This document shows, piece by piece, positions 46,329 to 55,446 of a stretch of 64,000 bases of DNA. Under the pieces are notes generated by a model. It was given only the letters and a program-made list of their open reading frames with translations. It had not been told where the DNA came from and did no database searches. Source of the DNA: Chitinophagaceae bacterium C216 (GTDB lineage Bacteria > Bacteroidota > Bacteroidia > Chitinophagales > Chitinophagaceae); the NCBI GenBank assembly GCA_028485475.2, contig CP144143.1, positions 2,790,001-2,854,000 on the forward strand, given 5' to 3'. Each line of letters starts with the position of its first letter. The first letter of the stretch is position 1. Made by a program: the position numbers and the translations under genes.

Positions 46329-47174
46329 ATGAAAAAAAGTATCACTATAGTTATAACAATTGCGTTTTTATTAAGCGCTGCTAGCTCTTCATTTGCTCAA
46401 ACTAAAGTAAACTGGAAGAATGTGCGGGTGCTCGTGTACACGAAAAACGGTAAGGGATATGTTCATGAAAACATTCCTTATGCAGTACAGGCAATTCTAA
46501 ATTTCAGTAAGCAGTATGGATTTAAAGCGGATACATCTTCCAACCCCGCGGTAATGAATGAAAATAATTTAAAGAAATATCAATTGATCATTTTCCCAAG
46601 TACTAATAATGATGTATTCGATACCGATGCACAAAGACTAGCCTTTAGAAGATATATTGAAGCAGGTGGCGGTTTTGTAGGCATCCATTCCGTTACTGGT
46701 ACCGAACGTAATTGGGAATGGTTTAAAATGATGCTGGGAGGTACTTTCTCTTGGCATGCCAAATTTCAGACATTCACCGTAAGAGTGATTGACACTAAGC
46801 ATCCTTCCATGAAAGGCACTCCTACAGTATGGGAAAAAGCAGATGAATGTTATTTTGCCAAAGAACTTTACCCCGGCCCCAGAGTGCTGATGGTAAACGA
46901 TTTTTCTACAATCGACACTACAGATGCTAAACAAAAAGACTTGTTGAAGAAAAACGCGGGGACCTTTGCCAAATACTTTCCAAGTGCGTGGACACATGAT
47001 TTTGACGGCGGTATTACTTGGTGTACTACTCTAGGACATGATAAAAAAGATTATACAGACCCCACATATTTGAAACATATTTGGGGCGGCATTGAATACG
47101 TAGCTAGTACTGTAAAGCCGCTGAACTTTGCAAAGGCATATGCACAAAGACACGACGAACCTGTTCGATATTAA
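46329..47174 (+). CDS. Exported ThuA-domain protein
   Basis: A 281-residue protein with a Sec signal peptide (MKKSITIVITIAFLLSAASS, ending SFAQ). The ThuA domain, related to class I glutamine-amidotransferase folds, is seen in VRVLVYTKNGKGYVHENIPY, YQLIIFPSTNNDVFD, AGGGFVGIHSVTGTERNWEW, LGGTFSWHAKFQTFTVRVID, ITWCTTLGHDKKDY and HIWGGIEYV. In rhizobia thuA lies with the oxidoreductase gene thuB in trehalose/3-keto-sugar catabolism. It is the last gene of the operon, 65 bases after the PmoA-like gene, and converges on the Smr gene with no terminator visible between them. The catalytic role is unproven. Confidence 0.85.
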   Translation: MKKSITIVITIAFLLSAASSSFAQTKVNWKNVRVLVYTKNGKGYVHENIPYAVQAILNFSKQYGFKADTSSNPAVMNENNLKKYQLIIFPSTNNDVFDTDAQRLAFRRYIEAGGGFVGIHSVTGTERNWEWFKMMLGGTFSWHAKFQTFTVRVIDTKHPSMKGTPTVWEKADECYFAKELYPGPRVLMVNDFSTIDTTDAKQKDLLKKNAGTFAKYFPSAWTHDFDGGITWCTTLGHDKKDYTDPTYLKHIWGGIEYVASTVKPLNFAKAYAQRHDEPVRY

Positions 47175-47204
47175 CAGATAGAACCTTTATTGAGAAGAAG
47201 TAAG

Positions 47205-48227
47205 CTAGTATTTGAAGAAGATCTCCGTGGCACCATAGCCGTAACGGGGATCATACTGATTCACAAAATAGCTTACTTCTTTTTTTAGTTTTAACGCATC
47301 ATGTATTTCATCGCGTAATTTACCCGTACCCACTCCGTGAATAATCACTAGATTAGGAAGCATATGCGCAACTGCTAAGTCATAATACTTTTCAAAAGTT
47401 TTCAATTGCAGCGCCAGAATTTCTAAATTACTCATACGCGAATGATCATCCGTAAGTTTTTCTATATGCAAATCCACAACACTCCGCGGAGGTTCTAAGT
47501 GATTGCGCGCATCCTTGGCATTATATATTTTAAACCCTCTATTGGCCAGTTTATCTAGAGGCAACCTTTCTTCTTCCGGCTCTTTATCAGGATATTCTTC
47601 AAACAATAAATAAGAAAAGGATGCTTCATTTTTTTGTCGAAGCTCTTCAATCCGGCTAAATAACTGCTTAGGGCGCAGTTTTACTGTTGCTTCATAATGA
47701 TCTGCCTTTTGTTTGGAAGGTGTTGCCAATGTAAAATCAAACTCAAAAGCCGGGCTATCACTCATATCACCAAAGTCAACATCATGGATATAAAAGTTAT
47801 CAAAAGGCTGAATAGTGCTTTTAAGATTAAATTCAGGTGTTCCGAAAAAAGTGAGATAATACTCAAAATTGTATGTAATACGGGTATTATTTACCAGATA
47901 TACTTTCAACTTTTCGACATACTCATCGCCAAACTCATCAACATCCATTACTGGTAAAAAATTCAACCAAACCCCATCTTCCCTACGTTGCTCTTTTGAC
48001 TTTTTCTCCTTTTTGATATCGTCAATATATTTTTTTCGAGGGGTAGTAGGCTGATTTTTCTTTTCTGTAAAACGTTTGTAGTAAGGAAAATCGATCTGGT
48101 CTAGATAAACAGGGAATCGTACACCCCTTACCTCAACCATAGCCATCTTATCATTAATAAAATCTACGATTTCACCCTCTTCGTTAGAGTGCAGTACCAA
48201 TACCTTATCACCAACCTGAAATTTCAT
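47205..48227 (-). CDS. DUF2027 and Smr-domain protein
   Basis: A 340-residue protein. The N-terminal DUF2027-type part begins MKFQVGDKVLVLHSNEEGEI. The C-terminal Smr domain, shared with MutS2, contains VVDLHIEKLTDDHSRMSN, LVIIHGVGTGKLRDEIHDAL and DPRYGYGATEIFFKY. Smr domains nick or bind branched nucleic acid or act in ribosome rescue in some bacteria; the role of this Bacteroidota architecture is unknown. It is cytosolic and probably a single-gene unit. TAAATTTG (48239-48232) ends four bases before the ATG. Confidence 0.85.
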   Translation of the reverse strand: MKFQVGDKVLVLHSNEEGEIVDFINDKMAMVEVRGVRFPVYLDQIDFPYYKRFTEKKNQPTTPRKKYIDDIKKEKKSKEQRREDGVWLNFLPVMDVDEFGDEYVEKLKVYLVNNTRITYNFEYYLTFFGTPEFNLKSTIQPFDNFYIHDVDFGDMSDSPAFEFDFTLATPSKQKADHYEATVKLRPKQLFSRIEELRQKNEASFSYLLFEEYPDKEPEEERLPLDKLANRGFKIYNAKDARNHLEPPRSVVDLHIEKLTDDHSRMSNLEILALQLKTFEKYYDLAVAHMLPNLVIIHGVGTGKLRDEIHDALKLKKEVSYFVNQYDPRYGYGATEIFFKY

Positions 48228-48231
48228 CCGG

Positions 48232-48239
48232 CAAATTTA
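48232..48239 (-). promoter_or_regulatory. -7 element of the Smr gene
   Basis: On the minus strand TAAATTTG, an exact TAnnTTTG match, then CCGG and the ATG at 48227. This is the TAnnTTTG-N4-ATG layout also found at four other genes. No -33 box was clear. Confidence 0.45.
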
Positions 48240-48315
48240 ATCAGCTTCTTTCAGATAAATAAAAAGTGATGATTAAGACCATAAACAAGGTTGAGAGTAA
48301 ACACAGATTCGTCTA

Positions 48316-50013
48316 CTAATCCGCCGATCTTGCCAACGTGCTATTTCGGTAGCCGTAAAGAAAATAGATAGCAAGCCCTGTCAGCATCCATACAAAAAAC
48401 CAAAACCAACTTACAGCCGGAATTTCAATCAGCAGATACAAACAAGATAATACTCCCATTACAGGGATAAAGGAATATTTGTGAACGATGGTCTTCATGG
48501 CAATAATTAATGCCACTACCAGAAATATCAAAAATAGGATTTCTTGATACGCTTCGTGGCCAATATTCTGAAAAGCCTCCACAATTCTTTCTCTAAAGAA
48601 GTAAACAAACAGCACATACAACACCGGTATAATATAGCGTCCGTTAATGTAAGGAAGTTTAAACTTGCCTTCCTCCTTAGGAATTGGAGGCAGCAAAAGC
48701 ACACCTCCGCACACCAATATAAACGCAAACAGGGTTCCGATGCTGGTAAGATCCGTTACTAGGTCGCTTTGCAAAAAAAGCGCACCTATCCCTACAATTA
48801 CACCTGTTACGATAGTAGAGAAAGAAGGAGTTTTATATTTAGGATGTATTTTCTGAAACACTTTAGGTAATAGCCCGTCGCGGCTCATACTCATCCATAT
48901 TCTGGGCTGTCCAAGCTGAAATACTAGGATAACAGAAGTAGTAGCCACCACGGCACTTACCGAAATAATTTTTTCGATCCAGGGTGCGCGTTTTTCAAAA
49001 ACAAAAGCCAGCGGATCATCTACCCCCTGAAAGCGAGTGTAGTGCTCCATTCCTGTAAGCACCAGTGCAATTGCAATGTACAAAACAGTACAGATGAGCA
49101 GCGAATAAATCATACTGCGCGGTAGATCGCGTTGTGGACTCTTACACTCCTCTGCTGTAGTAGAAATAGCATCAAAGCCGATATAAGCATAAAACACCGC
49201 CGATACACCTTTTAATACACCAGTAAACCCTTCCGGCATAAAAGGCTTCCAATTATTAGTATCAACAAAGAACGCTCCGGCCACAATTACAAATATGATA
49301 ACGGCAACCTTAAAGATTACCATAAAATTTGCAGACTGTTTACTTTCCTTAATACCAATGTAAGCTAGCCATGTTACTAGAGCTATAATAATAAAGGCTG
49401 GAAGGTTAAAAAAGATAGGAGTATTACCGATTCGTGGGGCTTCATTATAAGCATTTATGGCAAACCGATAACTGGCTAACTCCTCCGGTGAAAGTGTAGC
49501 ACCACTTGCCAATGCTGCAGAAGCTTTATTATAAGCTGCCACTGCCGTTTGCGGATCTACCAGCATCCAGTCGGGCAAGTGAATATTAAAGACATGCTCT
49601 AGCAAATTATTGAAATAACCACTCCACGAAATTGCTACAACAATATTTCCAATAGCATATTCTAGAATCAAAGCCCACCCGATAATCCAAGCCACGATCT
49701 CCCCGAAACTCACATAAGAATATGTATAAGCACTACCAGACACCGGTACCCGACTTGCAAACTCGGCATAACATAAAGCAGAAAAACCACAGGTTATAGC
49801 AGTAATGATAAATAATACCGATACACCTGGACCTCCATGATAGGCAGCGCCGCCAATGGTTGAAAAAATTCCAGCACCCACCACAGCCGCAATCCCCAGA
49901 AAAGTCAAGTCTTTTACACCTAAAACTTTTTTTAATCCCTGCTTATCCTGACCGACGTGCGCTTCAGCCTCTTGCAGAATGTTTTCAATTTTCTTTTTCC
50001 GCAGTACAGACAT
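48316..50013 (-). CDS. APC-superfamily amino acid permease
   Basis: A 565-residue membrane protein with about 13-14 hydrophobic segments. The first helix has the APC substrate motif GIAAVVGAGIFSTIGGAA, followed by TAITCGFSALCYAEFASRVP and GSAYTYSYVSFGEIVAW. GFDAISTTAEECKSPQRDLPRS is the conserved helix 6-loop of cationic amino-acid-type permeases. Compared with bacterial homologues there is an extra loop around residues 145-190 rich in Ala. The transported amino acid cannot be fixed. It starts 35 bases after the polyprenyl synthase stop on the same strand. Confidence 0.9.
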   Translation of the reverse strand: MSVLRKKKIENILQEAEAHVGQDKQGLKKVLGVKDLTFLGIAAVVGAGIFSTIGGAAYHGGPGVSVLFIITAITCGFSALCYAEFASRVPVSGSAYTYSYVSFGEIVAWIIGWALILEYAIGNIVVAISWSGYFNNLLEHVFNIHLPDWMLVDPQTAVAAYNKASAALASGATLSPEELASYRFAINAYNEAPRIGNTPIFFNLPAFIIIALVTWLAYIGIKESKQSANFMVIFKVAVIIFVIVAGAFFVDTNNWKPFMPEGFTGVLKGVSAVFYAYIGFDAISTTAEECKSPQRDLPRSMIYSLLICTVLYIAIALVLTGMEHYTRFQGVDDPLAFVFEKRAPWIEKIISVSAVVATTSVILVFQLGQPRIWMSMSRDGLLPKVFQKIHPKYKTPSFSTIVTGVIVGIGALFLQSDLVTDLTSIGTLFAFILVCGGVLLLPPIPKEEGKFKLPYINGRYIIPVLYVLFVYFFRERIVEAFQNIGHEAYQEILFLIFLVVALIIAMKTIVHKYSFIPVMGVLSCLYLLIEIPAVSWFWFFVWMLTGLAIYFLYGYRNSTLARSAD

Positions 50014-50047
50014 TGGCCTAAATATTTTATAGTGATAAATACATGAT

Positions 50048-51013
50048 TTAATAATCTCGTTTTACCAATAGTCCCGCCAGATCCTTTAGAGGCTGTTTTC
50101 TCTCAGGCGCTATAGGGATTTCATCAATATGAGTCAGCGCTTGGGTGAGATACACTTCTTTTTGCTCCTTTGCCCACTCGCCTATTTTACAATCATTGTA
50201 TAACTGTAATACCCGTTGCACTTTATCCGCTTCGTTGGTTGCTAGTAAATGTTGTAGTTCGCTACGCTGTGTATCATTAACAATCTCTAGGGTTTTTATA
50301 AGCAAAAATGTTTTCTTATTAGCGAGAATATCTCCACCGGGTTGTTTACCAAATTTCTTCGGATCCCCAAATGCATCCAGATAATCATCTTGCATCTGAA
50401 ATGCCAATCCTATCTTTAGCCCAAATTGATACAACAACTCTAGATTTTGCTCATCGGCACCTCCCAGTATACCCCCCATCTGTAAGCTTGCGGCTAGCAG
50501 CACGGAAGTTTTCAGGGTAATCATATGCAGGTATTCATCAAAGGACACATCATTACGCGTTTCAAAATCCATATCCAATTGTTGTCCTTCGCAAACCTCC
50601 CTGGCAGTTTTATTAAATATATGAAGAATACGTGAAATATAAACTGGGGATAATTGATTGATATAATCATACGCCTTTACCAGCATAACATCACCGGCTA
50701 ATATGGCTGTACTCTCCCCATACTGATGATGTACAGTAGGCTTTCCTCGACGCAGCGGCGCCTTATCCATAATATCATCATGTATTAGTGTAAAATTATG
50801 GAACAGCTCGATGGCTGTAGCTACATTCCATGCATCGGCTTTTATCTCTCCGAACAATTCATTACCCATCAGGCATAAAACCGGCCTTAATCGCTTTCCT
50901 CCTAATGACAAGAAATAATTATTGGGTTCGTATAACGTAGCCGGTTGTGCCGGAAAATGCGAGCGGCTGAAATAATCGGCAAACTTCTTGGATAATTCGT
51001 CAAATGATTGCAT
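50048..51013 (-). CDS. Polyprenyl (isoprenyl) diphosphate synthase
   Basis: A 321-residue trans-prenyltransferase. The first Asp-rich motif is DDIMD at residues 79-83 (LIHDDIMDKAPLRRGKPT), GGKRLRPVL precedes it, and the second motif is DDYLD in QMQDDYLDAFGDPKKFGKQ. It elongates allylic diphosphates with isopentenyl diphosphate made by the pathway that Dxs starts. Chain length cannot be read with confidence; bulky residues before the first motif suggest a short to medium product such as geranylgeranyl or farnesyl diphosphate. A -7 box (51025-51018) lies four bases before the start. Confidence 0.9.
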   Translation of the reverse strand: MQSFDELSKKFADYFSRSHFPAQPATLYEPNNYFLSLGGKRLRPVLCLMGNELFGEIKADAWNVATAIELFHNFTLIHDDIMDKAPLRRGKPTVHHQYGESTAILAGDVMLVKAYDYINQLSPVYISRILHIFNKTAREVCEGQQLDMDFETRNDVSFDEYLHMITLKTSVLLAASLQMGGILGGADEQNLELLYQFGLKIGLAFQMQDDYLDAFGDPKKFGKQPGGDILANKKTFLLIKTLEIVNDTQRSELQHLLATNEADKVQRVLQLYNDCKIGEWAKEQKEVYLTQALTHIDEIPIAPERKQPLKDLAGLLVKRDY

Positions 51014-51017
51014 TGAC

Positions 51018-51025
51018 CAAAAATA
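51018..51025 (-). promoter_or_regulatory. -7 element of the polyprenyl synthase gene
   Basis: Minus-strand TATTTTTG, exact TAnnTTTG, then GTCA and the ATG at 51013. This is one of the five genes with four bases between -7 box and start codon. Confidence 0.45.
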
Positions 51026-51136
51026 GAGAAATCGATATTATTCTGCGAATGAATTCCTATTTAGAAGACAACAATGATACCGAATATTGATTTACAGCAT
51101 CAATCCTCGCAATTCAACCTATAAAATATGCGGTAT

Positions 51137-53116
51137 TTATTTTTCCCTTACCCACTCGTAATCCAGCTGTCTTTTCTCCAGATTGGCCGCAACCACCCGA
51201 ATACGCACTTTGTCGCCCATAGTAAAACGAATTCCCGTACGCATACCAATGAGCGCATAATCATTTTCTGAATGTTTGAAACTGTCATAGGAAGCAAGAC
51301 TGGTAATAGGTACCATACCCTCACACAAATGCTCCACGGTTTCGGCCCAGAATCCAACCTTGGATACCCCACTCACAATGGCATCAAACTCTTCGCCTAT
51401 GAAGTTGCTCATGTACTGCACTTGCTTGTACTTATTGGCAGATCGTTCACACTCCATAGCAGCTCTTTCACGCTCACTACAATGGGTACATTTCTCCTCC
51501 ATTTTTTTATCTACTTTTACGCGATCTTCCAGTACATCCTGCAAGATACGATGCGCCATAATATCGGGATAACGGCGAATAGGAGAAGTAAAATGACAAT
51601 AGTGCTCAAATCCCAAACCATAATGCCCCACATTGCTAGGCGTGTATTTTGCTTTCGCCATGGTGCGAATTCCCAGTTGATGCAACACGGCTTCTTCAGG
51701 TCGGCCCTTTACATCCTTAATCAACTTATTAAATGACTCCGCAATAGCTTCGGCACTGGAAATATCGAATTTGTAACCAAACTTGTTGGCAAATGCAATA
51801 AAGGGAAGCAACTTTTCCTCATCCGGGGTATCATGAATACGATAAGGGAAAGGGATAGCTTTGTTATTAACCTTTATTTTGGATATATGTTTAGCCACAT
51901 ACCGGTTGGCTAATAGCATTAACTCCTCAATCAACTGATGCGCTTCCTTGCTTTCCTTGAGCAGGATACCCACAGGAAAGCCTTTCTCATCCAGTTTGAA
52001 ACGCACTTCTGTAGAATTGAAATTGATGGCTCCTTCGTCGAAGCGGTATTGTCTTAAGGTTTGACACAGTTTATTTAGGGTTAAAATCACATCCGCATGA
52101 TCACCCTTTCCGGTTTCAATAATTTCCTGTACTTCTTCGTAAGTAAACCTACGTCGGGAATGAATAACGGTTTTGCCTAACCAGTACTGTTTTACTTCTG
52201 CCTTATCATTAATTTGAAAGATTGCGGAAAAAGCCAGTTTATCTTCATTAGGTCTCAACGAGCATAACACGTTAGATATCTGCTCGGGGAGCATGGGATT
52301 TACACGGTCGGGCAGATATACTGATGTAGCCCGCTGGTAAGCTTCCTCATCGAGTACAGTACCTGGCGTAATATAATGACTTACATCCGCAATGTGTACA
52401 CCAATTTCATGATTACCGTTTTTCAGTTTTCTGTAAGAAATGGCATCATCGAAATCTTTGGCATCGGCCGGATCAATCGTAAATGTCAGGATTTTTCGAA
52501 CATCCTTTCTCTTACTAAGCTCTTCCTTAGAGATTGTTTCTGGCAGGCGGGAAGCCATTTCCAACGCTTCGTCGGAGAAGCTTAGCGGGAAGCCATGATC
52601 CAGGAGAATATTTCGCATGGCCGCATCGGCCGCATCTTCCTCTTTAAGTATGGAAACCACTGTTGCCGATGGGCTCTTTCCCTTACCTCCCCAGTCCAAT
52701 ACACGGGCTACGACGGTATCACCATTCTGTGCACCATTAATATTACCTTCAGCAATATAAAAATCAGGAACATTTTTCTCGCCGTCGCCTAAAACAAAAG
52801 CATACCCTCGATTCATCTGAAGTTTTCCGATAAACTCGGTGCGCTTGCGTTGTACGACTTCGGTAATTTTTCCTTTAAGCCGTGTAGCAAAACCACTAAT
52901 CAGCTTTACCCGAACAATATCGCCGTCTATGGCATCTTTGAGGGCATTCGGCGCTATCATAACATCTTCTTCCAGTCCGTCCACAATTACAAACCCTCTC
53001 CTTGATTTCGTAACTTCTAGTCTACCCTTAAGTGTAGTTTCGGCTTCGCGCTTTGTGCGCCGGGCTTTTTTTTGTGCTTTGGTTTTCTTCTTTGGTTTAT
53101 TACTGCTTTTACTCAT
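51137..53116 (-). CDS. rnr: Ribonuclease R (RNB-family 3'-5' exoribonuclease)
   Basis: A 659-residue protein, somewhat shorter than many RNase R proteins. A very basic N-terminus (residues 1-30) is followed by cold-shock-like domains (GRLEVTKSRRGFVIVDGLEE, IGKLQMNRGYAFVLGDG). The RNB catalytic domain has the acidic site TIDPADAKDFDDAISYRKL and later PMLPEQISNVLCSLRPNED and HFTSPIRRYPDIMAHRIL. A C-terminal S1 domain begins near IGEEFDAIVSGVSKVGFW. It degrades structured RNA. RNase II is the alternative, but the domain order and basic N-terminus favour RNase R. It appears to be transcribed alone. Confidence 0.92.
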   Translation of the reverse strand: MSKSSNKPKKKTKAQKKARRTKREAETTLKGRLEVTKSRRGFVIVDGLEEDVMIAPNALKDAIDGDIVRVKLISGFATRLKGKITEVVQRKRTEFIGKLQMNRGYAFVLGDGEKNVPDFYIAEGNINGAQNGDTVVARVLDWGGKGKSPSATVVSILKEEDAADAAMRNILLDHGFPLSFSDEALEMASRLPETISKEELSKRKDVRKILTFTIDPADAKDFDDAISYRKLKNGNHEIGVHIADVSHYITPGTVLDEEAYQRATSVYLPDRVNPMLPEQISNVLCSLRPNEDKLAFSAIFQINDKAEVKQYWLGKTVIHSRRRFTYEEVQEIIETGKGDHADVILTLNKLCQTLRQYRFDEGAINFNSTEVRFKLDEKGFPVGILLKESKEAHQLIEELMLLANRYVAKHISKIKVNNKAIPFPYRIHDTPDEEKLLPFIAFANKFGYKFDISSAEAIAESFNKLIKDVKGRPEEAVLHQLGIRTMAKAKYTPSNVGHYGLGFEHYCHFTSPIRRYPDIMAHRILQDVLEDRVKVDKKMEEKCTHCSERERAAMECERSANKYKQVQYMSNFIGEEFDAIVSGVSKVGFWAETVEHLCEGMVPITSLASYDSFKHSENDYALIGMRTGIRFTMGDKVRIRVVAANLEKRQLDYEWVREK

Positions 53117-53242
53117 TGTTTTTCTTTACTCAATTTTTAATCAGTGCATCAGACACATCTAGCATAGTTTAATAACGTTGCTAGCTCTGATGCACATTAC
53201 ATTTCTCAGATGAATGCTTTTATTTTCATTCTCAGCGGTGGC

Positions 53243-54316
53243 TTACCTACCGACATATCTTAGAACCCATTCGTCGAATATTCCTCCTTCATCAAACAAG
53301 AAACGATGCCGAATAGGTAATGCATAAACCGGAAAATCTCTCAACTCGCTAAAGTCTGCCAATCGCACGGCGTCTTTCTCAGTTGTTAAGATAATTTTAT
53401 TTTCGGTATTTAATGCCTGATATGTTCCCAAAATATCCCCAATGTCATTAGTGGAAAAGTGATGATGATCGGCAAATTGGAGATGCTCCACCGTACATTC
53501 ATATTGACCTAAATAGTCTATAATCGGTTGCGGATTGGCAATTCCCGTTATTAGCACTACCCCCTTCACATTGCTAAGAGAGATAGTTTGTTTATCAAAA
53601 ATCTGATAAGCTATTCCGTAATCGAAAGTGGTAAAAAATACTTTCTGATAAGGTTGGGGTTGAATACTTTCAATAATACGTTGTTTTTCCGCTTCGGTAA
53701 GAGCAATATCGCATTTGGTCACCACTATAATGTTGGCCCGCTTGTAATTGGATTTCAAATCGCGCAGGGTTCCGGCAGGTAAATACCAGTCTTCTGTGAA
53801 AATGTTCTGATACTCGGTAAGTAAAATATTAAATTCAGCAGTTACTGCACGATGCTGAAAAGCATCATCTAGTATAATAACGTTTATCTCTGGAAATTGT
53901 TTAAAAATAATTTCAATCCCTTTTGCACGCTGCTCATGCACCACAATTTTCACTTGTGGAAATTTCTGATGAAACTGCATAGGCTCATCGCCTATATCTG
54001 ACGTAGTACTTTGAGCATCAGCCACTACAAGGCCTTTGCTTTTTCTTTTATATCCTCTACTTACCACAGCTACTTGCGGGGAGAACGTCTCCTGCCCTGC
54101 ATTTACCAATAAATGCAATAAATACTCCACCATGGGTGATTTTCCGGTTCCACCTACAGATAAATTACCTACGCAAATAGTTTTTACAGGAGGTTGATAT
54201 GATGGAACGATCTTAAAATCATAGAGTTTATGATAAACCCATACTCCCGTCTTATACAACCAGGAAAAAGGAAGCAGTAAAATATTTTTCTTGCGTATTA
54301 AATTATCAAAATTCAT
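53243..54316 (-). CDS. lpxK: Tetraacyldisaccharide 4'-kinase
   Basis: A 357-residue lipid A enzyme. The N-terminal membrane-associated helix is followed by a P-loop in VGNLSVGGTGKSPMVEYL (residues 49-66), SRGYKRKSKG, IGDEPMQFHQKFP and NVIILDDAFQHRAV, all LpxK hallmarks. It phosphorylates the 4' position of the lipid A disaccharide at the inner membrane, showing that this organism makes lipopolysaccharide. Its start overlaps the end of the 5-FTHF cyclo-ligase gene by 11 bases, so the two are translated from one message with rsmD and DUF3822 probably upstream. Confidence 0.94.
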   Translation of the reverse strand: MNFDNLIRKKNILLLPFSWLYKTGVWVYHKLYDFKIVPSYQPPVKTICVGNLSVGGTGKSPMVEYLLHLLVNAGQETFSPQVAVVSRGYKRKSKGLVVADAQSTTSDIGDEPMQFHQKFPQVKIVVHEQRAKGIEIIFKQFPEINVIILDDAFQHRAVTAEFNILLTEYQNIFTEDWYLPAGTLRDLKSNYKRANIIVVTKCDIALTEAEKQRIIESIQPQPYQKVFFTTFDYGIAYQIFDKQTISLSNVKGVVLITGIANPQPIIDYLGQYECTVEHLQFADHHHFSTNDIGDILGTYQALNTENKIILTTEKDAVRLADFSELRDFPVYALPIRHRFLFDEGGIFDEWVLRYVGR

Positions 54317-54875
54317 ACATCCTTTCGGGTGTGATACAATAATTTAAAGGTACGTCAAATTCGTTGCGATCCTCTACTTTATCTATAGGATCAAAATAAC
54401 TCAGCCCTACTTTTATAACATCCGGACGAGCATGAGCCAAATAACGATCATAAAAACCTTTACCGTAACCAACACGATACCCATCCTTGTCAAAACATAG
54501 AAGAGGAACAATGACCATATCAATACTCTCCGGAGGTATGGCTACTGCTGTAGCCGGGTCAGGCTCAAGAATACCGCGCCGGCTCTTTATAAAGGAGGTA
54601 CTTTGAGATACCACCACGGCCTGCATGGTACCGTTGGAAAAATCACTGATAGGATACGCTATCTGCAACATCGGATTGCGAAACAACATATAATCCACCA
54701 GAGGGTCTGTATTTACTTCTACATCCATCGCTGCATAAGTAAGCACAGTACGAATGTCTAGTAGAGGTAGCTTTTGAAAATGAATCAGAATCAGATCATC
54801 CCATTTCAACCGTTGCTGATAGGGTATTTCTTTCCGCTTCTTACTAAACAATTTTCGGGCCTCTGATTTTAGCAT
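54306..54875 (-). CDS. 5-formyltetrahydrofolate cyclo-ligase
   Basis: A 189-residue protein of normal length. The ATP and substrate marks are KSEARKLFSKKRKEIPYQQR at the start, ILEPDPATAVAIPPESIDMV, and VGYGKGFYDRYLAHARPD. It converts 5-formyl-THF to 5,10-methenyl-THF with ATP, returning a one-carbon form stored during serine hydroxymethyltransferase activity. It sits between rsmD (34-base gap) and lpxK (11-base overlap) in a minus-strand operon. Confidence 0.93.
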   Translation of the reverse strand: MLKSEARKLFSKKRKEIPYQQRLKWDDLILIHFQKLPLLDIRTVLTYAAMDVEVNTDPLVDYMLFRNPMLQIAYPISDFSNGTMQAVVVSQSTSFIKSRRGILEPDPATAVAIPPESIDMVIVPLLCFDKDGYRVGYGKGFYDRYLAHARPDVIKVGLSYFDPIDKVEDRNEFDVPLNYCITPERMYEF

Positions 54876-54909
54876 ATGAACTCATTCGTTAAAGACGCTG
54901 CTGAGAAAC

Positions 54910-55446
54910 TTAGTTCTCAAATACTGAAAAGATGGTAGTTCCGTATTTTTTCTCGAAGCTATACTTTTCGAAATTCTTATAATCGTTGCGCGGAGTATGT
55001 TCCAATACAAATATTCCACCGGGAGCTAACAGATCTTGCCCTACAATAATTTTTGGCAATTCGTCTATTTCTACAAGGGCGTAAGGAGGGCCTGCAAAGA
55101 TAAAATCATATTGCTCGGTATGATTTTGCAAAAATTTAAACACATCCATCTTCACAAAACGGATATTTTGAATTTTCAACTCGCCGGCAGTTTTCTTGAT
55201 AAAATTGAACATCTGATTATCCTTTTCCACGATGGTGAGATCTCCTGCACCACGACTCGCCAGTTCGTAACTGATACTTCCTGTACCACCAAATAAATCA
55301 AGCGTTTTAATACCGTCAAAATCGATACGATGCTGTAAGGTATTAAACAGTCCTTCTTTTGCCACATCAGTAGTAGGACGAGTATAAGGCATTTTTGCCG
55401 GCGGATTAATTTTTCTTCCTCCTAGGCTTCCTGCAATGATCCGCAT
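54910..55446 (-). CDS. rsmD: RsmD-like 16S rRNA (guanine-966-N2)-methyltransferase
   Basis: A 178-residue Rossmann methyltransferase. It begins MRIIAGSLGGRKINPP, followed by RPTTDVAKEGLFNTL, the SAM-binding LDLFGGTGSISYELASRGA and the acidic VEKD. The catalytic loop reads FIFAGPPYALVEI: a glycine stands where the N2-guanine methyltransferase motif usually has Asp or Asn before PPY. The rest of the protein is intact, so it may still be active. Its first 25 bases overlap the end of the DUF3822 gene, showing translational coupling. Confidence 0.9.
   Translation of the reverse strand: MRIIAGSLGGRKINPPAKMPYTRPTTDVAKEGLFNTLQHRIDFDGIKTLDLFGGTGSISYELASRGAGDLTIVEKDNQMFNFIKKTAGELKIQNIRFVKMDVFKFLQNHTEQYDFIFAGPPYALVEIDELPKIIVGQDLLAPGGIFVLEHTPRNDYKNFEKYSFEKKYGTTIFSVFEN

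Noticed and set aside
51137-53116. RNase R gene suspected to be truncated because it is 659 residues
   Set aside because: Basic N-terminus, cold-shock, RNB and S1 domains are all present in order, so it seems a short but complete member.
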